NCBI GenBank assembly: GCA_937973945.1
Contig: CALJIY010000078.1
Location: 1-40,324 of the forward strand
Direction of reading: 5' to 3'
DNA: 40,324 bases
From: an uncultured Saprospiraceae bacterium
Lineage (GTDB): Bacteria; Bacteroidota; Bacteroidia; Chitinophagales; Saprospiraceae
Below are positions 28,492 through 37,528 of the stretch, piece by piece. The notes under the pieces were generated by a model. It did no database searches. It worked only from the letters and a program-made list of their open reading frames with translations, and had not been told where the DNA came from. The position numbers and the translations under genes were made by a program. Position 1 is the first letter of the stretch. Each line of letters begins with the position of its first letter.

Positions 28492-28916
28492 GGCGTCGAA
28501 TTTAAAAGTTCTATTACTGTTTGGGGTAGCCAGCTATAGAACCCTATTTATTAGGAAATCGGGTAATTGTTATTTTGATATGACAAAAATATTTACAAAA
28601 TGTGATTTTTGCAAATATTTTTTACTTTTTTTGTGAAATATTATTACAATAACGGTATTTTACTTTCTTAAATTGTAAAAAATAACTGCATTATTGATTT
28701 AATTGTCTTAATTCTGATGTTTTTCTACCAAAAGTTATTTTTTTTTAAGAAATTGTAGAATATTTTCGACTATTATCAACATTTATTAGATAAAGGGTGT
28801 TAATATTTTTTACAAGTAGATAAGAAAGTATCCACCAACTGAATTTTTACCGATTTTATGGTTGGGTATCTCTCAAGAACTATTTATATAACTCACGATT
28901 AGAAAACAAAAGGAAG

Positions 28917-29405
28917 ATGACTTTATCAAGTTTAGCTTCTAATATTCGTCATTTGCGGAAGCAACTGTCTTTAAGTCAGGAAGAGCTGGCTAATAGACTA
29001 GGATTGAATAGAGGGAATATTGCATCGTATGAGAAAGGCACAGCAGAGCCCAAGATTTGTAATTTATTAAATCTAGCGCACTTCTATAAAGTTCCTATGA
29101 ATGATCTCATCAGTGTGGATCTTCACTGTCCTGTTGCTTTAAAAACAGCAAAGGAGAACTATAAATATGAATTAAAAGCAGAGGATAAAGTAAAATTGGA
29201 GCAATTTATTAAGCAGGCGGAAGAACTACGTACCGTGATACAAAGTTTAAAGGTATGCCATCAATATCAACTAAAGACAGTGAATGATATGCCTGCTGAA
29301 TTACAACCGATCGTTTCTAATTTTAACCAACTATGTGGTGCAGGTGGGCATTTAATGAAAGCACACGATGAATTATTAGATTTTGTTAAGAGTCGAATGA
29401 AATAG
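28917..29405 (+). CDS. XRE-family HTH transcriptional regulator
   Basis: NIRHLRKQLSLSQEELANRLGLNRGNIASYEKGTAEPKICNLLNLAHFYKVPMNDLI. Confidence 0.93.
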   Translation: MTLSSLASNIRHLRKQLSLSQEELANRLGLNRGNIASYEKGTAEPKICNLLNLAHFYKVPMNDLISVDLHCPVALKTAKENYKYELKAEDKVKLEQFIKQAEELRTVIQSLKVCHQYQLKTVNDMPAELQPIVSNFNQLCGAGGHLMKAHDELLDFVKSRMK

Positions 29406-29422
29406 GATAAAATGATTCAAAG

Positions 29423-29463
29423 AAAAATAGGTCATGAGCATTAACTCATGACCTATTTTTTTT
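29423..29463. terminator. Bidirectional intrinsic terminator
   Basis: AAAAATAGGTCATGAG-CATTAA-CTCATGACCTATTTTT. Confidence 0.9.
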
Positions 29464-29482
29464 GAGATTGTTGAAATCACTT

Positions 29483-29983
29483 TTATTTCTCAGCAAGTGC
29501 TTTTATTTTATCTTCCAATTCGTATTCATCACCAGGAACATACCCGTTATGGTGATATATAATTTTTCCTTCTTGATTTACTAAAAAGGTTTGAGGAATT
29601 GTCTGAAAATTAAAAGCAGTTTGTAAAGCTGTAGGGTTACCACTTAGTATCGTGTATTCCCATCCTTTAGAAGCGACCAAAGCAGGAATAGTGGCTGCTG
29701 CTCTCCTTGTATCGATAGATACCGCTACTAATTCCATATCGTAATCATCTTGCCAATCCGAATATACATCAGCAATAGCATCTAACTCCTTCTTACAAGG
29801 TGCACACCAAGTAGCCCAGAAACTAATAACTGTAATTTTACCAGACTTTCCAAACTCTTGCATGTTGACCGTCTTTCCTTCTAAAGTTTTTACGTTGACA
29901 TCAGGTAATGCTTTATCCTGGGCAGTAGCCGTAAAGAGGAAAAGAGAGAAAGAACAAAGTAAAATAGATCTTAATAGGTTCAT
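29483..29983 (-). CDS. TlpA-family thiol-disulfide oxidoreductase
   Basis: Signal peptide; ITVISFWATWCAPCKKELDAIADVY; TIPQTFLVNQEGKIIYHHNGY. Confidence 0.93.
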   Translation of the reverse strand: MNLLRSILLCSFSLFLFTATAQDKALPDVNVKTLEGKTVNMQEFGKSGKITVISFWATWCAPCKKELDAIADVYSDWQDDYDMELVAVSIDTRRAAATIPALVASKGWEYTILSGNPTALQTAFNFQTIPQTFLVNQEGKIIYHHNGYVPGDEYELEDKIKALAEK

Positions 29984-30065
29984 TATTGATGTGTTTTTAA
30001 ATTTGGAGTCTACAGAAGTAGTTGATGAGCATAAATCAATTAACTCATACTATCTATAATTTCTG

Positions 30066-30205
30066 GTTCTTTGACAAATTCAGTGAAAACGATCAAACAA
30101 AAATAAAAAACGCCTCCCATCCGCAAGCGGTTCGGGAGAAAACTCCCTCATCTCTGGTCGCTTTTGATTTTTCTTTTTATTTGAACACTGAATTTGTCAA
30201 AGAAC
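30066..30205. repeat. Inverted-repeat element with 20-bp perfect arms around a REP-like core (copy 2)
   Basis: GTTCTTTGACAAATTCAGTG / CACTGAATTTGTCAAAGAAC; core CCCATCCGCAAGCGGTTCGGGAGAAAACTCCCTCATCTCTGGT is the reverse complement of the 12906 core. Confidence 0.88.
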
Positions 30206-30297
30206 GTAATTTCTTTTTCTATTGGACGTACAATATGGGATCTTTAATTCAAAAAATCCTAACCTTAACAAGACTTTAAGTCATTTATGGACGCAAA

Positions 30298-30354
30298 AAA
30301 ATAGATTTACCTATTTGACTTTAAATTGAATCTTAAAATTGGTAAATCTATTTT
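30298..30354 (-). terminator. Hairpin with T-tract on the minus strand
   Basis: Perfect 14-bp stem AAAATAGATTTACC/GGTAAATCTATTTT; followed by a T run when read on the minus strand. Confidence 0.5.
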
Positions 30355-30872
30355 CTCCAGCTGCTAATTATTTGTATATAATATGCTCTTTTTTCGAGAA
30401 AAAAATGTTTCCTAAAAAATGCAAAAATATTAACATATTTCTATATCCCGAATTCTAACAGAACATGACCGTTTATTTAAATAATGTAACATCTGATGTA
30501 CTTGAACAAATTTAAGAAAATGGAAGCTGTTGTATATTCCATTAAAATGACATAACTTACGGATAATTAGGAAGATATAGTTTAGAAATGACTAAAACAT
30601 TATCCTGTTTTTATCAAAAGAACAAAAATCTATACTATATTCATTCTAATTTTTTTAAACAACTTGGCAGACATTATTAAAGATTACATCAATGATTTAG
30701 CTGTTTATATAGCTTAATTAGGTGATTGATAGTTCATGTACATGAAATAGAGATCTACTGATCTTTATTGTTTTTATTATAATATCCCATGAGTATTAAT
30801 CCAACTTAGTGTAAATTTCAGAACAATTTGGCGCTTCTATAATAACACATCTTACTAATCGATTGGTATCTT

Positions 30873-31064
30873 TTAGATACTATTGATGATGCCTTTTTGT
30901 CTCTCGATCTTCTTTAATAACTTCTTTTCTGAAGTTAGTACTTCACCGAAAGTCACACCTTTTTCAGAATTCGCCATTTTACGACAAAAATAGCTATCAC
31001 TATATTGACATGTGGCAGCATAAAATGATGGTTTAGAACACATCATATTAGAAGTTTTAGCCAT
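30873..31064 (-). CDS. Small 63-aa Cys-containing hypothetical protein
   Basis: Only ORF in a gene-poor 1.2-kb region; MAKTSNMMCSKPSFYAATCQYSDSYFCRKMANSEKGVTFGEVLTSEKKLLKKIERQKGIINSI; no recognised domain. Confidence 0.4.
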   Translation of the reverse strand: MAKTSNMMCSKPSFYAATCQYSDSYFCRKMANSEKGVTFGEVLTSEKKLLKKIERQKGIINSI

Positions 31065-31142
31065 ATTTTATATTTAAATTTTTCAAATATGAAAAATATA
31101 TCTATTTTTGTATTTCTAGCATAGATTTTGTAATATTATATA

Positions 31143-31309
31143 TGTAATACAAAAGTGTATTACAGTCAATTATTTATGAGCCATTCTGTGCACATTCCAG
31201 AATGGATACTATTATAGATGGATCTCAAATTTGAGACTATTACACCAATTTTAGTTATTGGCAAAACCGATTCTTTCCAATGATGGTCTAATTTTAATTC
31301 CGAAGAATT
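31143..31309 (+). promoter_or_regulatory. Hairpin-rich region upstream of the sigma factor gene
   Basis: TGTAATAC/GTATTACA; CCATTCTG/CAGAATGG; TCTCAAATTTGAGA; AATTC-CGAA-GAATT in succession. Confidence 0.45.
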
Positions 31310-31389
31310 AGCACATTAAAGGAATGTAAGGTTGTTGTCCTTTTTAATTAAATTTTTGCATCCATTATGTTAATAGGTAAAACTCAAGC

Positions 31390-32067
31390 ATGGAAGTTAC
31401 AACAACAAATTTATCCCCTCAGGCTCAGGCTGATTATCGCCTAGTCTTGAGCGCCATTGACGGCGACCAAAGAGCATACGCAAAATTAATGGACCGGTAT
31501 CGCAATTCCATCTATCACATGATGTACAAGATGGTGAGCAATCGGGAAGATGCGGACGACTTGACACTTGAAGCCTTCGGAAAAGCTTTTAACAAATTGC
31601 CAAGTTATACGCCGCGCTATGCCTTTAGTACCTGGTTATTTAAAATAGCCATTAATAATTGTATCGACTACATTCGTAAAAAAAGATTACATCTATTATC
31701 TATAGATGATCCTATTGAACCGGATGGCGACCACGATTATTCAAGCAATCTTAAAGCTAGTATTCTTGATCCTGAAGAAAAATTTATTCGGGCGCAAAGA
31801 GTAGAGCTCATGCAGGAAATTCTTCAAAAGCTGAATTTGAAATATCGTCTGATGATCGAGCTTCGCTTCTTTGAAGAGTTAAGCTATGATGAGATTGCTA
31901 AAGAGTTAGACATTCCTTTAGGAACTGTCAAAGCACAATTATTCAGAGCTAAGGAAATTATGTATAATTACCTTCAGCAGCCTGGTGCGAGTGCTTATTT
32001 AGAATCTACTAAAAGAAGAGTTAGAAGAAAAGCAAAGCCAAAGCCTGCTGTAGTGGCAGAAGTTTAA
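31390..32067 (+). CDS. ECF/RpoE-like sigma factor
   Basis: YRNSIYHMMYKMVSNREDADDLTLEAFGKAFNKLPSYTPRYAFSTWLFKIAINNCIDYIRKKR; FEELSYDEIAKELDIPLGTVKAQLFRAKE. Confidence 0.95.
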   Translation: MEVTTTNLSPQAQADYRLVLSAIDGDQRAYAKLMDRYRNSIYHMMYKMVSNREDADDLTLEAFGKAFNKLPSYTPRYAFSTWLFKIAINNCIDYIRKKRLHLLSIDDPIEPDGDHDYSSNLKASILDPEEKFIRAQRVELMQEILQKLNLKYRLMIELRFFEELSYDEIAKELDIPLGTVKAQLFRAKEIMYNYLQQPGASAYLESTKRRVRRKAKPKPAVVAEV

Positions 32068-32082
32068 TTTTCTTCCCTTCTG

Positions 32083-32143
32083 TTAAGTGCATGAACTAGA
32101 CTTTCAAAGTCAATCAAGGGATTTAAATTATTTATGCACTTAA
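32083..32143 (+). other. Potential structured RNA or nested hairpin after the sigma factor gene
   Basis: TTAAGTGCAT/ATGCACTTAA perfect 10-bp arms enclosing GACTTTCAAAGTC. Confidence 0.5.
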
Positions 32144-32165
32144 TTCTGATATATTTTATATCAGT

Positions 32166-32209
32166 AAAATAGGAGTCATCTTTATATTTGAAGATGCCTC
32201 CTATTTTTA
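32166..32209 (+). terminator. Intrinsic terminator
   Basis: AAAATAGGAG-CATCTT...AAGATG-CTCCTATTTTT. Confidence 0.85.
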
Positions 32210-32358
32210 TTTATTATCTCCTCGTTCCTTACCTTCCGCATAATTTCCTTTAAATTTGAATTTGTTTTGAAAGCCATGCTTCTACTTACCTATTCTGTGA
32301 GTATTCGGTGGACCTATGAGATTTGATTGCAGAAGTACTCCATAAAAAATAGTAAAAC

Positions 32359-34242
32359 GTGAATTATTTAAATCTAGAATCCATTAGTAAGACCTATGGA
32401 GAAAAAGTGCTTTTTGATAATATTTCCTTTCAGGTAAATAAAGGGGAAAAGATTGCTATTGTCGCTAAAAATGGTGCTGGGAAATCGACCCTCTTAAAGG
32501 TGATTGCTGGAGTAGAGCCAGCAGAAGGGGAGAATAAAAATATCTGGATTTCTAAAGATATTCGAATTGGTTATTTGGTCCAAGCACCTGAATTTGAGGA
32601 AGGGATTAGTATTATGGATGCCGTCTTTAATTCGGATAATCCAATGATCCAAGCAATCAAAGCGTACGAAGAGGCACTTATTTGGCAAGACCGTCCTGAA
32701 CTTTCTCAAGCCGCTATTACAAAGATGGATGATTTAAAGGCATGGGATTTTGAGGCTTCTATAAAAGAAATACTCTATAAATTTAATATTCGAGACCTAC
32801 AGAAAAAAGTGGATAATCTTTCTGGTGGGCAAAAAAAACGACTAGCATTAGCTAAATTACTGATTGATGATCCAGAGTTTTTGATACTAGATGAGCCTAC
32901 TAACCATTTGGATTTAGAAATGATTGAATGGTTGGAAGAATATCTACAACAAGCTAAATTGACTATTTTGATGGTTACGCATGATCGTTATTTCTTGGAA
33001 CGGGTCTGTAATCATATCTTAGAGTTAGATGGTGGAATTTTGTATCGATACAAAGGGAGTTATTCCGATTTCTTAATTAAAAAGACATCTAGAGAAGAAG
33101 TTCAAGAATCTACTTTAGACCGGACTAAAAAATTAATGAAGCGAGAATTGGAATGGGTTCGAAGAATGCCAAAGGCCAGAGGAACTAAATCCAAGTCTAG
33201 AGTTGATAAATTTCATGAAATAAAAGAGAAAGCGACTCAAAAGATTGATAAATCAAAGATTCAAATAGATATTAAAGGACAACGATTAGGTAAGACGATT
33301 TTAGAGGCACAGTATATCAGTAAAAGCTTTGGAGATTTAAAAATAGTAGAAGATTTTGATTATAAGTTCAGAGCTAGAGAGCGAGTAGGGATCGTTGGTC
33401 CTAATGGAGTGGGTAAATCTACTTTTATTAATTTGTTGACAAAAAACATTAGACCAGATGCTGGAAAGGTGGTGGTAGGTGGGAATACGGTTTTTGGCTA
33501 TTATACGCAAGAAGGTATACAACTAGAGAAAGATACTAGAGTAATAGATTTTATTCGAGATATAGCAGAATATATTCCCCTAGATAAAGGCTATAAACTA
33601 ACAGCTATACAGCTATTGGAACGCTTTCTTTTTGATAGAAAACAACAACAAGTTTATATTTCTCAACTAAGTGGGGGAGAGCGTCGACGTTTATACCTGC
33701 TCTCCGTTTTAATGGAAAATCCTAATTTTTTGATATTAGATGAGCCTACCAATGATTTAGATATATTGACCTTAAATATTTTGGAAGATTTTTTAATGGA
33801 ATATCCTGGATGTATCGTGATCGTTACGCACGATCGTTACTTTATGGATAAAGTGGTAGAGCACTTGTTTGTTTTTGAGGGAGATGGGGTAATTCGAGAT
33901 TTTAATGGCACTTATAATGAATATAGAACCCTACAGAAAAATGAGGAAAAAGAACGAAGAAGAATAGAGTCCGCTAAAGAAAAGAAACCTAATGATAAAG
34001 TAAAACACCAATACCAACAAGAACTAACACCAGGCTTAGACTACGAGCAAAGAAAAGAGTTCAAAAGATTGGAAAAACAAATCGAAAAACTGGAAGAAAA
34101 GAAAATAACTTTGACGGATAAATTTAATGACCTAAGTTTAACTCCCGAAGATATTGAAAAATATTCTAACGAATTAGGCGCATTACAAGAAGAATTAGAA
34201 CTTAAAGAATTGCGCTGGATGGAGCTAGCTGAAAAAGCATAA
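32359..34242 (+). CDS. ABC-F family ATPase (Uup/EttA-like, duplicated ABC domains)
   Basis: Start GTG/ATG region at 32359; two Walker A (AKNGAGKSTLLK, GPNGVGKSTFIN); LSGGQKKRLALAKLL and [15 protein letters not shown]; coiled-coil C-terminus. Confidence 0.95.
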   Translation: MNYLNLESISKTYGEKVLFDNISFQVNKGEKIAIVAKNGAGKSTLLKVIAGVEPAEGENKNIWISKDIRIGYLVQAPEFEEGISIMDAVFNSDNPMIQAIKAYEEALIWQDRPELSQAAITKMDDLKAWDFEASIKEILYKFNIRDLQKKVDNLSGGQKKRLALAKLLIDDPEFLILDEPTNHLDLEMIEWLEEYLQQAKLTILMVTHDRYFLERVCNHILELDGGILYRYKGSYSDFLIKKTSREEVQESTLDRTKKLMKRELEWVRRMPKARGTKSKSRVDKFHEIKEKATQKIDKSKIQIDIKGQRLGKTILEAQYISKSFGDLKIVEDFDYKFRARERVGIVGPNGVGKSTFINLLTKNIRPDAGKVVVGGNTVFGYYTQEGIQLEKDTRVIDFIRDIAEYIPLDKGYKLTAIQLLERFLFDRKQQQVYISQLSGGERRRLYLLSVLMENPNFLILDEPTNDLDILTLNILEDFLMEYPGCIVIVTHDRYFMDKVVEHLFVFEGDGVIRDFNGTYNEYRTLQKNEEKERRRIESAKEKKPNDKVKHQYQQELTPGLDYEQRKEFKRLEKQIEKLEEKKITLTDKFNDLSLTPEDIEKYSNELGALQEELELKELRWMELAEKA

Positions 34243-34509
34243 TTTTTTATTATGTAAATAATGATACTATATTTTTTGTCTAAATAGATGTTTATTGGAC
34301 CATGAAACAGTTGATTAAGTGTTGTTTTTCGGTTTTAAATGTTGTTTTTAGATACATGAAAGGAGTTTAATCCTATATTGGTTTTAAATAATTAAACAAT
34401 GACTCAGTAAAGACATTGTTTTAAATATTTTTTTTTAATAAATACTTGTTGCTGCAATAGAAAAAATAGCCTATTTTGCATATGCCTTTAATGATTCTCT
34501 CTATTGTTA

Positions 34510-34539
34510 GCAAGTTATCGATTAATTTCGATAGCTTGC
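34510..34539. other. Strong intergenic hairpin
   Basis: GCAAG-T-TATCGA/TCGATA-G-CTTGC, 11 paired bp with one internal mismatch. Confidence 0.5.
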
Positions 34540-34635
34540 CTTTAGAAATACATCCACTTCTTTTTATAGACCTACTTCCGATAAGTACTATTAAGCGAAC
34601 CATTTTTCTTGATGATTATTTAACTATTTGCATCA

Positions 34636-35109
34636 ATGGTAGATAGCGTTAGTATATCTTATAAAGTTTTACCTTTTCTTTTATTGTTATTCCCATATAC
34701 TTTTTTCGCCCAATCAGGGGTAGAAGGAACTTGGGAAGGTACGATAAGCCTAGAGCGTCCTGGGCCAGTTACTACTCATAAATTTGAGTTAACCTTACGA
34801 AAAAAAGGCAAGGAAATAGTGGGTACTTCGTATATCTATTACGATGAAAAAACGGCTGTATCTATGAGTCTTTCTGGACGTTATTTTCGGGATCGATCAA
34901 TGCGGCTATTTAATTATGATGTATTGTATCCAGCAAACGAACCGAATAAAGAAAAGCATATAAGAAAGTATCAATTAATATATAAACGAAGTGCCTTTAA
35001 CCCCGATACGATTGAAGGTTACTGGCAAGAGAAAAATGATCCTATATTTGCTAAGTATAGACAGGGTAAGGTCTATTTGACTAAAAAGAAAGGACTATCT
35101 AAAGCATGA
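34636..35109 (+). CDS. Exported hypothetical protein (lipocalin/beta-barrel-like)
   Basis: Signal-like LPFLLLLFPYTFFAQSG; GTWEGTISLERPGPVTTHKFELTLRKKGKEIVGTSYIYYD; 4-bp overlap with the next gene. Confidence 0.8.
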   Translation: MVDSVSISYKVLPFLLLLFPYTFFAQSGVEGTWEGTISLERPGPVTTHKFELTLRKKGKEIVGTSYIYYDEKTAVSMSLSGRYFRDRSMRLFNYDVLYPANEPNKEKHIRKYQLIYKRSAFNPDTIEGYWQEKNDPIFAKYRQGKVYLTKKKGLSKA

Positions 35110-35537
35110 GCAACGCTGATTTAAATAAACTACTTCCACCGAATAAACAAATCATATTGTTTGATGGCGTTTGTAATTTATGTGATAAATTTGTTCAATT
35201 TGTATTGCGTCATGACAAGGAAAAGCAATTTATTTTTGCTTCTCTTCAATCCTCTATTGGACAACAATTATTAAGGGAGTACAATTTGGAAAATAGCCTT
35301 AAAACGGTCGTTTTGATTAGTGATGGAGTGGCTTACCTTTATTCAGATGTCGCTATAAGAGTTGGTAATACTTTAGGCGGTTGGATGAAAATTACTTACT
35401 TGTTCTATTTAGTCCCTAAATTTTTTAGAGATATTATCTATAATTGGATTGCAGCAAATCGGTATCGACTTTTTGGTAAGCAAGATCATTGTATAATACC
35501 TAAAGTAGAGTGGAAAGATAGATTCATAGATACTTGA
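35106..35537 (+). CDS. DUF393 / DCC-family thiol-disulfide oxidoreductase
   Basis: IILFDGVCNLCDKFVQFVLRHDKEKQFIFASLQSSIGQ. Confidence 0.93.
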   Translation: MSNADLNKLLPPNKQIILFDGVCNLCDKFVQFVLRHDKEKQFIFASLQSSIGQQLLREYNLENSLKTVVLISDGVAYLYSDVAIRVGNTLGGWMKITYLFYLVPKFFRDIIYNWIAANRYRLFGKQDHCIIPKVEWKDRFIDT

Positions 35538-35591
35538 AAGCGAATTGTCTTTCAGCTATTCTTTCTCCAGAATTATAGAAGTTGTTTAACG

Positions 35592-36149
35592 ATGAATTTA
35601 AAAATTGGTATCTCTATTTTAATATCTTGCCTATCTATCTTGGCTTGTCAAAAAGAAACCCATCAGGCTGGCATTCAACCATCTTCCTTTTTTGATCTTA
35701 AAGAATTCTTTAAAGAGGAAGAGCAAGCTTTGTCTGGAAAGATAAAAAGTTTGCATAAAGAAATTACAATTAACGGGAAGCTAGAAGAGCAAAAGATAGA
35801 TTCTTTTGATTTAAACAAAGAACTAGCCATCTTTATAGCTGCAGATATAAATCGACCTGCTTGGTTAGGGCAATATCAAGTGGATAGCTTAAAAGATGCC
35901 CAAAACGTACTAAAAGCAATTAATTATAAGGCGCTTAAAGATAATTTGAAGACAAAAGAGCTGACTATCAGTTATCAAGATGGGGAAGTGACAGAAATTT
36001 ACGTTAAAAAAGCTATTTCCACCATGGCGGCAACTTCTTTCCAAGAATTAACTTATTACAAAGGAAAAGGGTACAAGAATAAGAATGAGCAATCCATGAT
36101 TTTCTCAGAAGCTAATGCGATTCAATTAGATGTGAAGTTTTTAGAATAA
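35592..36149 (+). CDS. Hypothetical lipoprotein
   Basis: MNLKIGISILISCLSILACQKET lipobox. Confidence 0.82.
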   Translation: MNLKIGISILISCLSILACQKETHQAGIQPSSFFDLKEFFKEEEQALSGKIKSLHKEITINGKLEEQKIDSFDLNKELAIFIAADINRPAWLGQYQVDSLKDAQNVLKAINYKALKDNLKTKELTISYQDGEVTEIYVKKAISTMAATSFQELTYYKGKGYKNKNEQSMIFSEANAIQLDVKFLE

Positions 36150-36182
36150 ACTATTTAGGTCAATATTATCAAGTGTTAAAAC

Positions 36183-36222
36183 AAAAAAAGCCTACTCTTT
36201 GTACAAAGAGTAGGCCTTTTTT
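36183..36222. terminator. Bidirectional intrinsic terminator
   Basis: GCCTACTCTTTGTACAAAGAGTAGGC between A and T tracts. Confidence 0.92.
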
Positions 36223-36260
36223 ATATGTATTGATTTTGTTTGTTGTAAGCAATTAATTGC

Positions 36261-37241
36261 TTAGAAACCGTAAGTGAAACCTAAAGAATTAAAGCTCTGA
36301 AGGCCATCATACTCAATTTCAGACTTTCTTAACCCATAGGTAAGTCCTACACCTATGCCGTTCCAAAGATTAGCAATATTTAAAGAGTTGATCCAAGTAT
36401 ATTCAAATGCACCAGCATCTCTTGCAGCAACTATCTCCTCACCTGCAGCGTTTACTTCTGCTGGCAAAGCTAATGTTTTATCACCGTACGGTAAGAATGC
36501 ACCTAAGTTAGAAGACCAAACAATACCCCCTGGGAACTCGTGAGTGTAAGTACCTTTTATCTTTGCACCAGCTACCCCTAAGCTTTTGCTTGACTCACCT
36601 GCAGACCAACCAATGTGGTAAGTTAATGGGTGAACAACAAATACCAAGTTAGGAATTTGATGAGGAGTCCAAGTAACACCAACACCTACATCAAAAGAAC
36701 CAGGATTCAAGAAATTGAATACAGAAGAGTTAAAATCACCCATTGCAGAGATTGCAAAGTCTTGATTTAATCTGTATCCCCAAAGAGAAGTACCAATTAA
36801 TACGTCTGTATTTCGATCTCCAAGAAAATCACTTCCTTGTGCATCATCATTGGTATCATTATCTAATCCTTGCCAAGCAACGTTAGCAGTAAGATTATTT
36901 CTCCAAAAAGTTTTTTCTTTGATGTTGTTTGCGAATGCATTAACACCTAAGTTTAAATTAGAAGAAGAACTATTTCTGTTAGCATTAGCTGCCCAGTTAT
37001 TAGAGCCACCAAAGTTAAGCCCTACTAAACCGTTTAAACCTGTCTGCCATCCAGAAAGAATTTCAATCTCTTTCTTAAGGCCATCAATTTCTCCTTGAAA
37101 TGCATCTACTTCTGCTTGCTTAGCTGCTTGCATTCCTTCGATTTCTGATTTTTTAGTCTTTAGCTCCTCAAGAGTTTGCGCTTGAAGGAAGTTTACGGAT
37201 AAACATACTAAAACTAGTAATGTCAATTTTTTAATAATCAT
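36261..37241 (-). CDS. DUF3078-type outer-membrane beta-barrel protein with N-terminal coiled coil
   Basis: Signal peptide; coiled coil EELKTKKSEIEGMQAAKQAEVDAFQGEIDGLKKEIE; GLVGLNFGGSNNWAANANRNSSSSNLNLGVNAFA; C-terminal GFTYGF. Confidence 0.85.
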   Translation of the reverse strand: MIIKKLTLLVLVCLSVNFLQAQTLEELKTKKSEIEGMQAAKQAEVDAFQGEIDGLKKEIEILSGWQTGLNGLVGLNFGGSNNWAANANRNSSSSNLNLGVNAFANNIKEKTFWRNNLTANVAWQGLDNDTNDDAQGSDFLGDRNTDVLIGTSLWGYRLNQDFAISAMGDFNSSVFNFLNPGSFDVGVGVTWTPHQIPNLVFVVHPLTYHIGWSAGESSKSLGVAGAKIKGTYTHEFPGGIVWSSNLGAFLPYGDKTLALPAEVNAAGEEIVAARDAGAFEYTWINSLNIANLWNGIGVGLTYGLRKSEIEYDGLQSFNSLGFTYGF

Positions 37242-37528
37242 CTTTAAAACTTTTAATTTAATAATGCTTTATAAATTCCTACTAAGTAGGAGAAGTATTA
37301 TTTAAAACACTTCATGTATAGTACAACAATCTAACGCCATAAGACTAGCAATTGCTGCTATGGGTAATTATATTATTAAGCTTAAGTAAGCTATTTCCTT
37401 TAATAATTAAATGGTAATGTTTGTGGGATATAGTATAACAAAATACTAAAAGAGGTATTTCATTATAGTGCTATAAACTAGTGGCGGCCTTAGTGTAATT
37501 GAATTTCTTTACATAAATAAAAAAATAA

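Noticed and set aside
28917-29405. XRE regulator as an antitoxin of a TA pair
   Set aside because: No adjacent toxin-sized partner; neighbours are a divergent sigma factor and tlpA.
29862-30279. 65-aa and 85-aa ORFs at the tlpA 5' end and downstream
   Set aside because: The first is largely antisense to tlpA; the second spans the 30066-30205 inverted repeat and reads through non-coding structure.
34421-34603. 60-aa minus-strand ORF covering the 34510-34539 hairpin
   Set aside because: Low-complexity Ile/Lys-rich translation of AT-rich intergenic DNA with no coding evidence.
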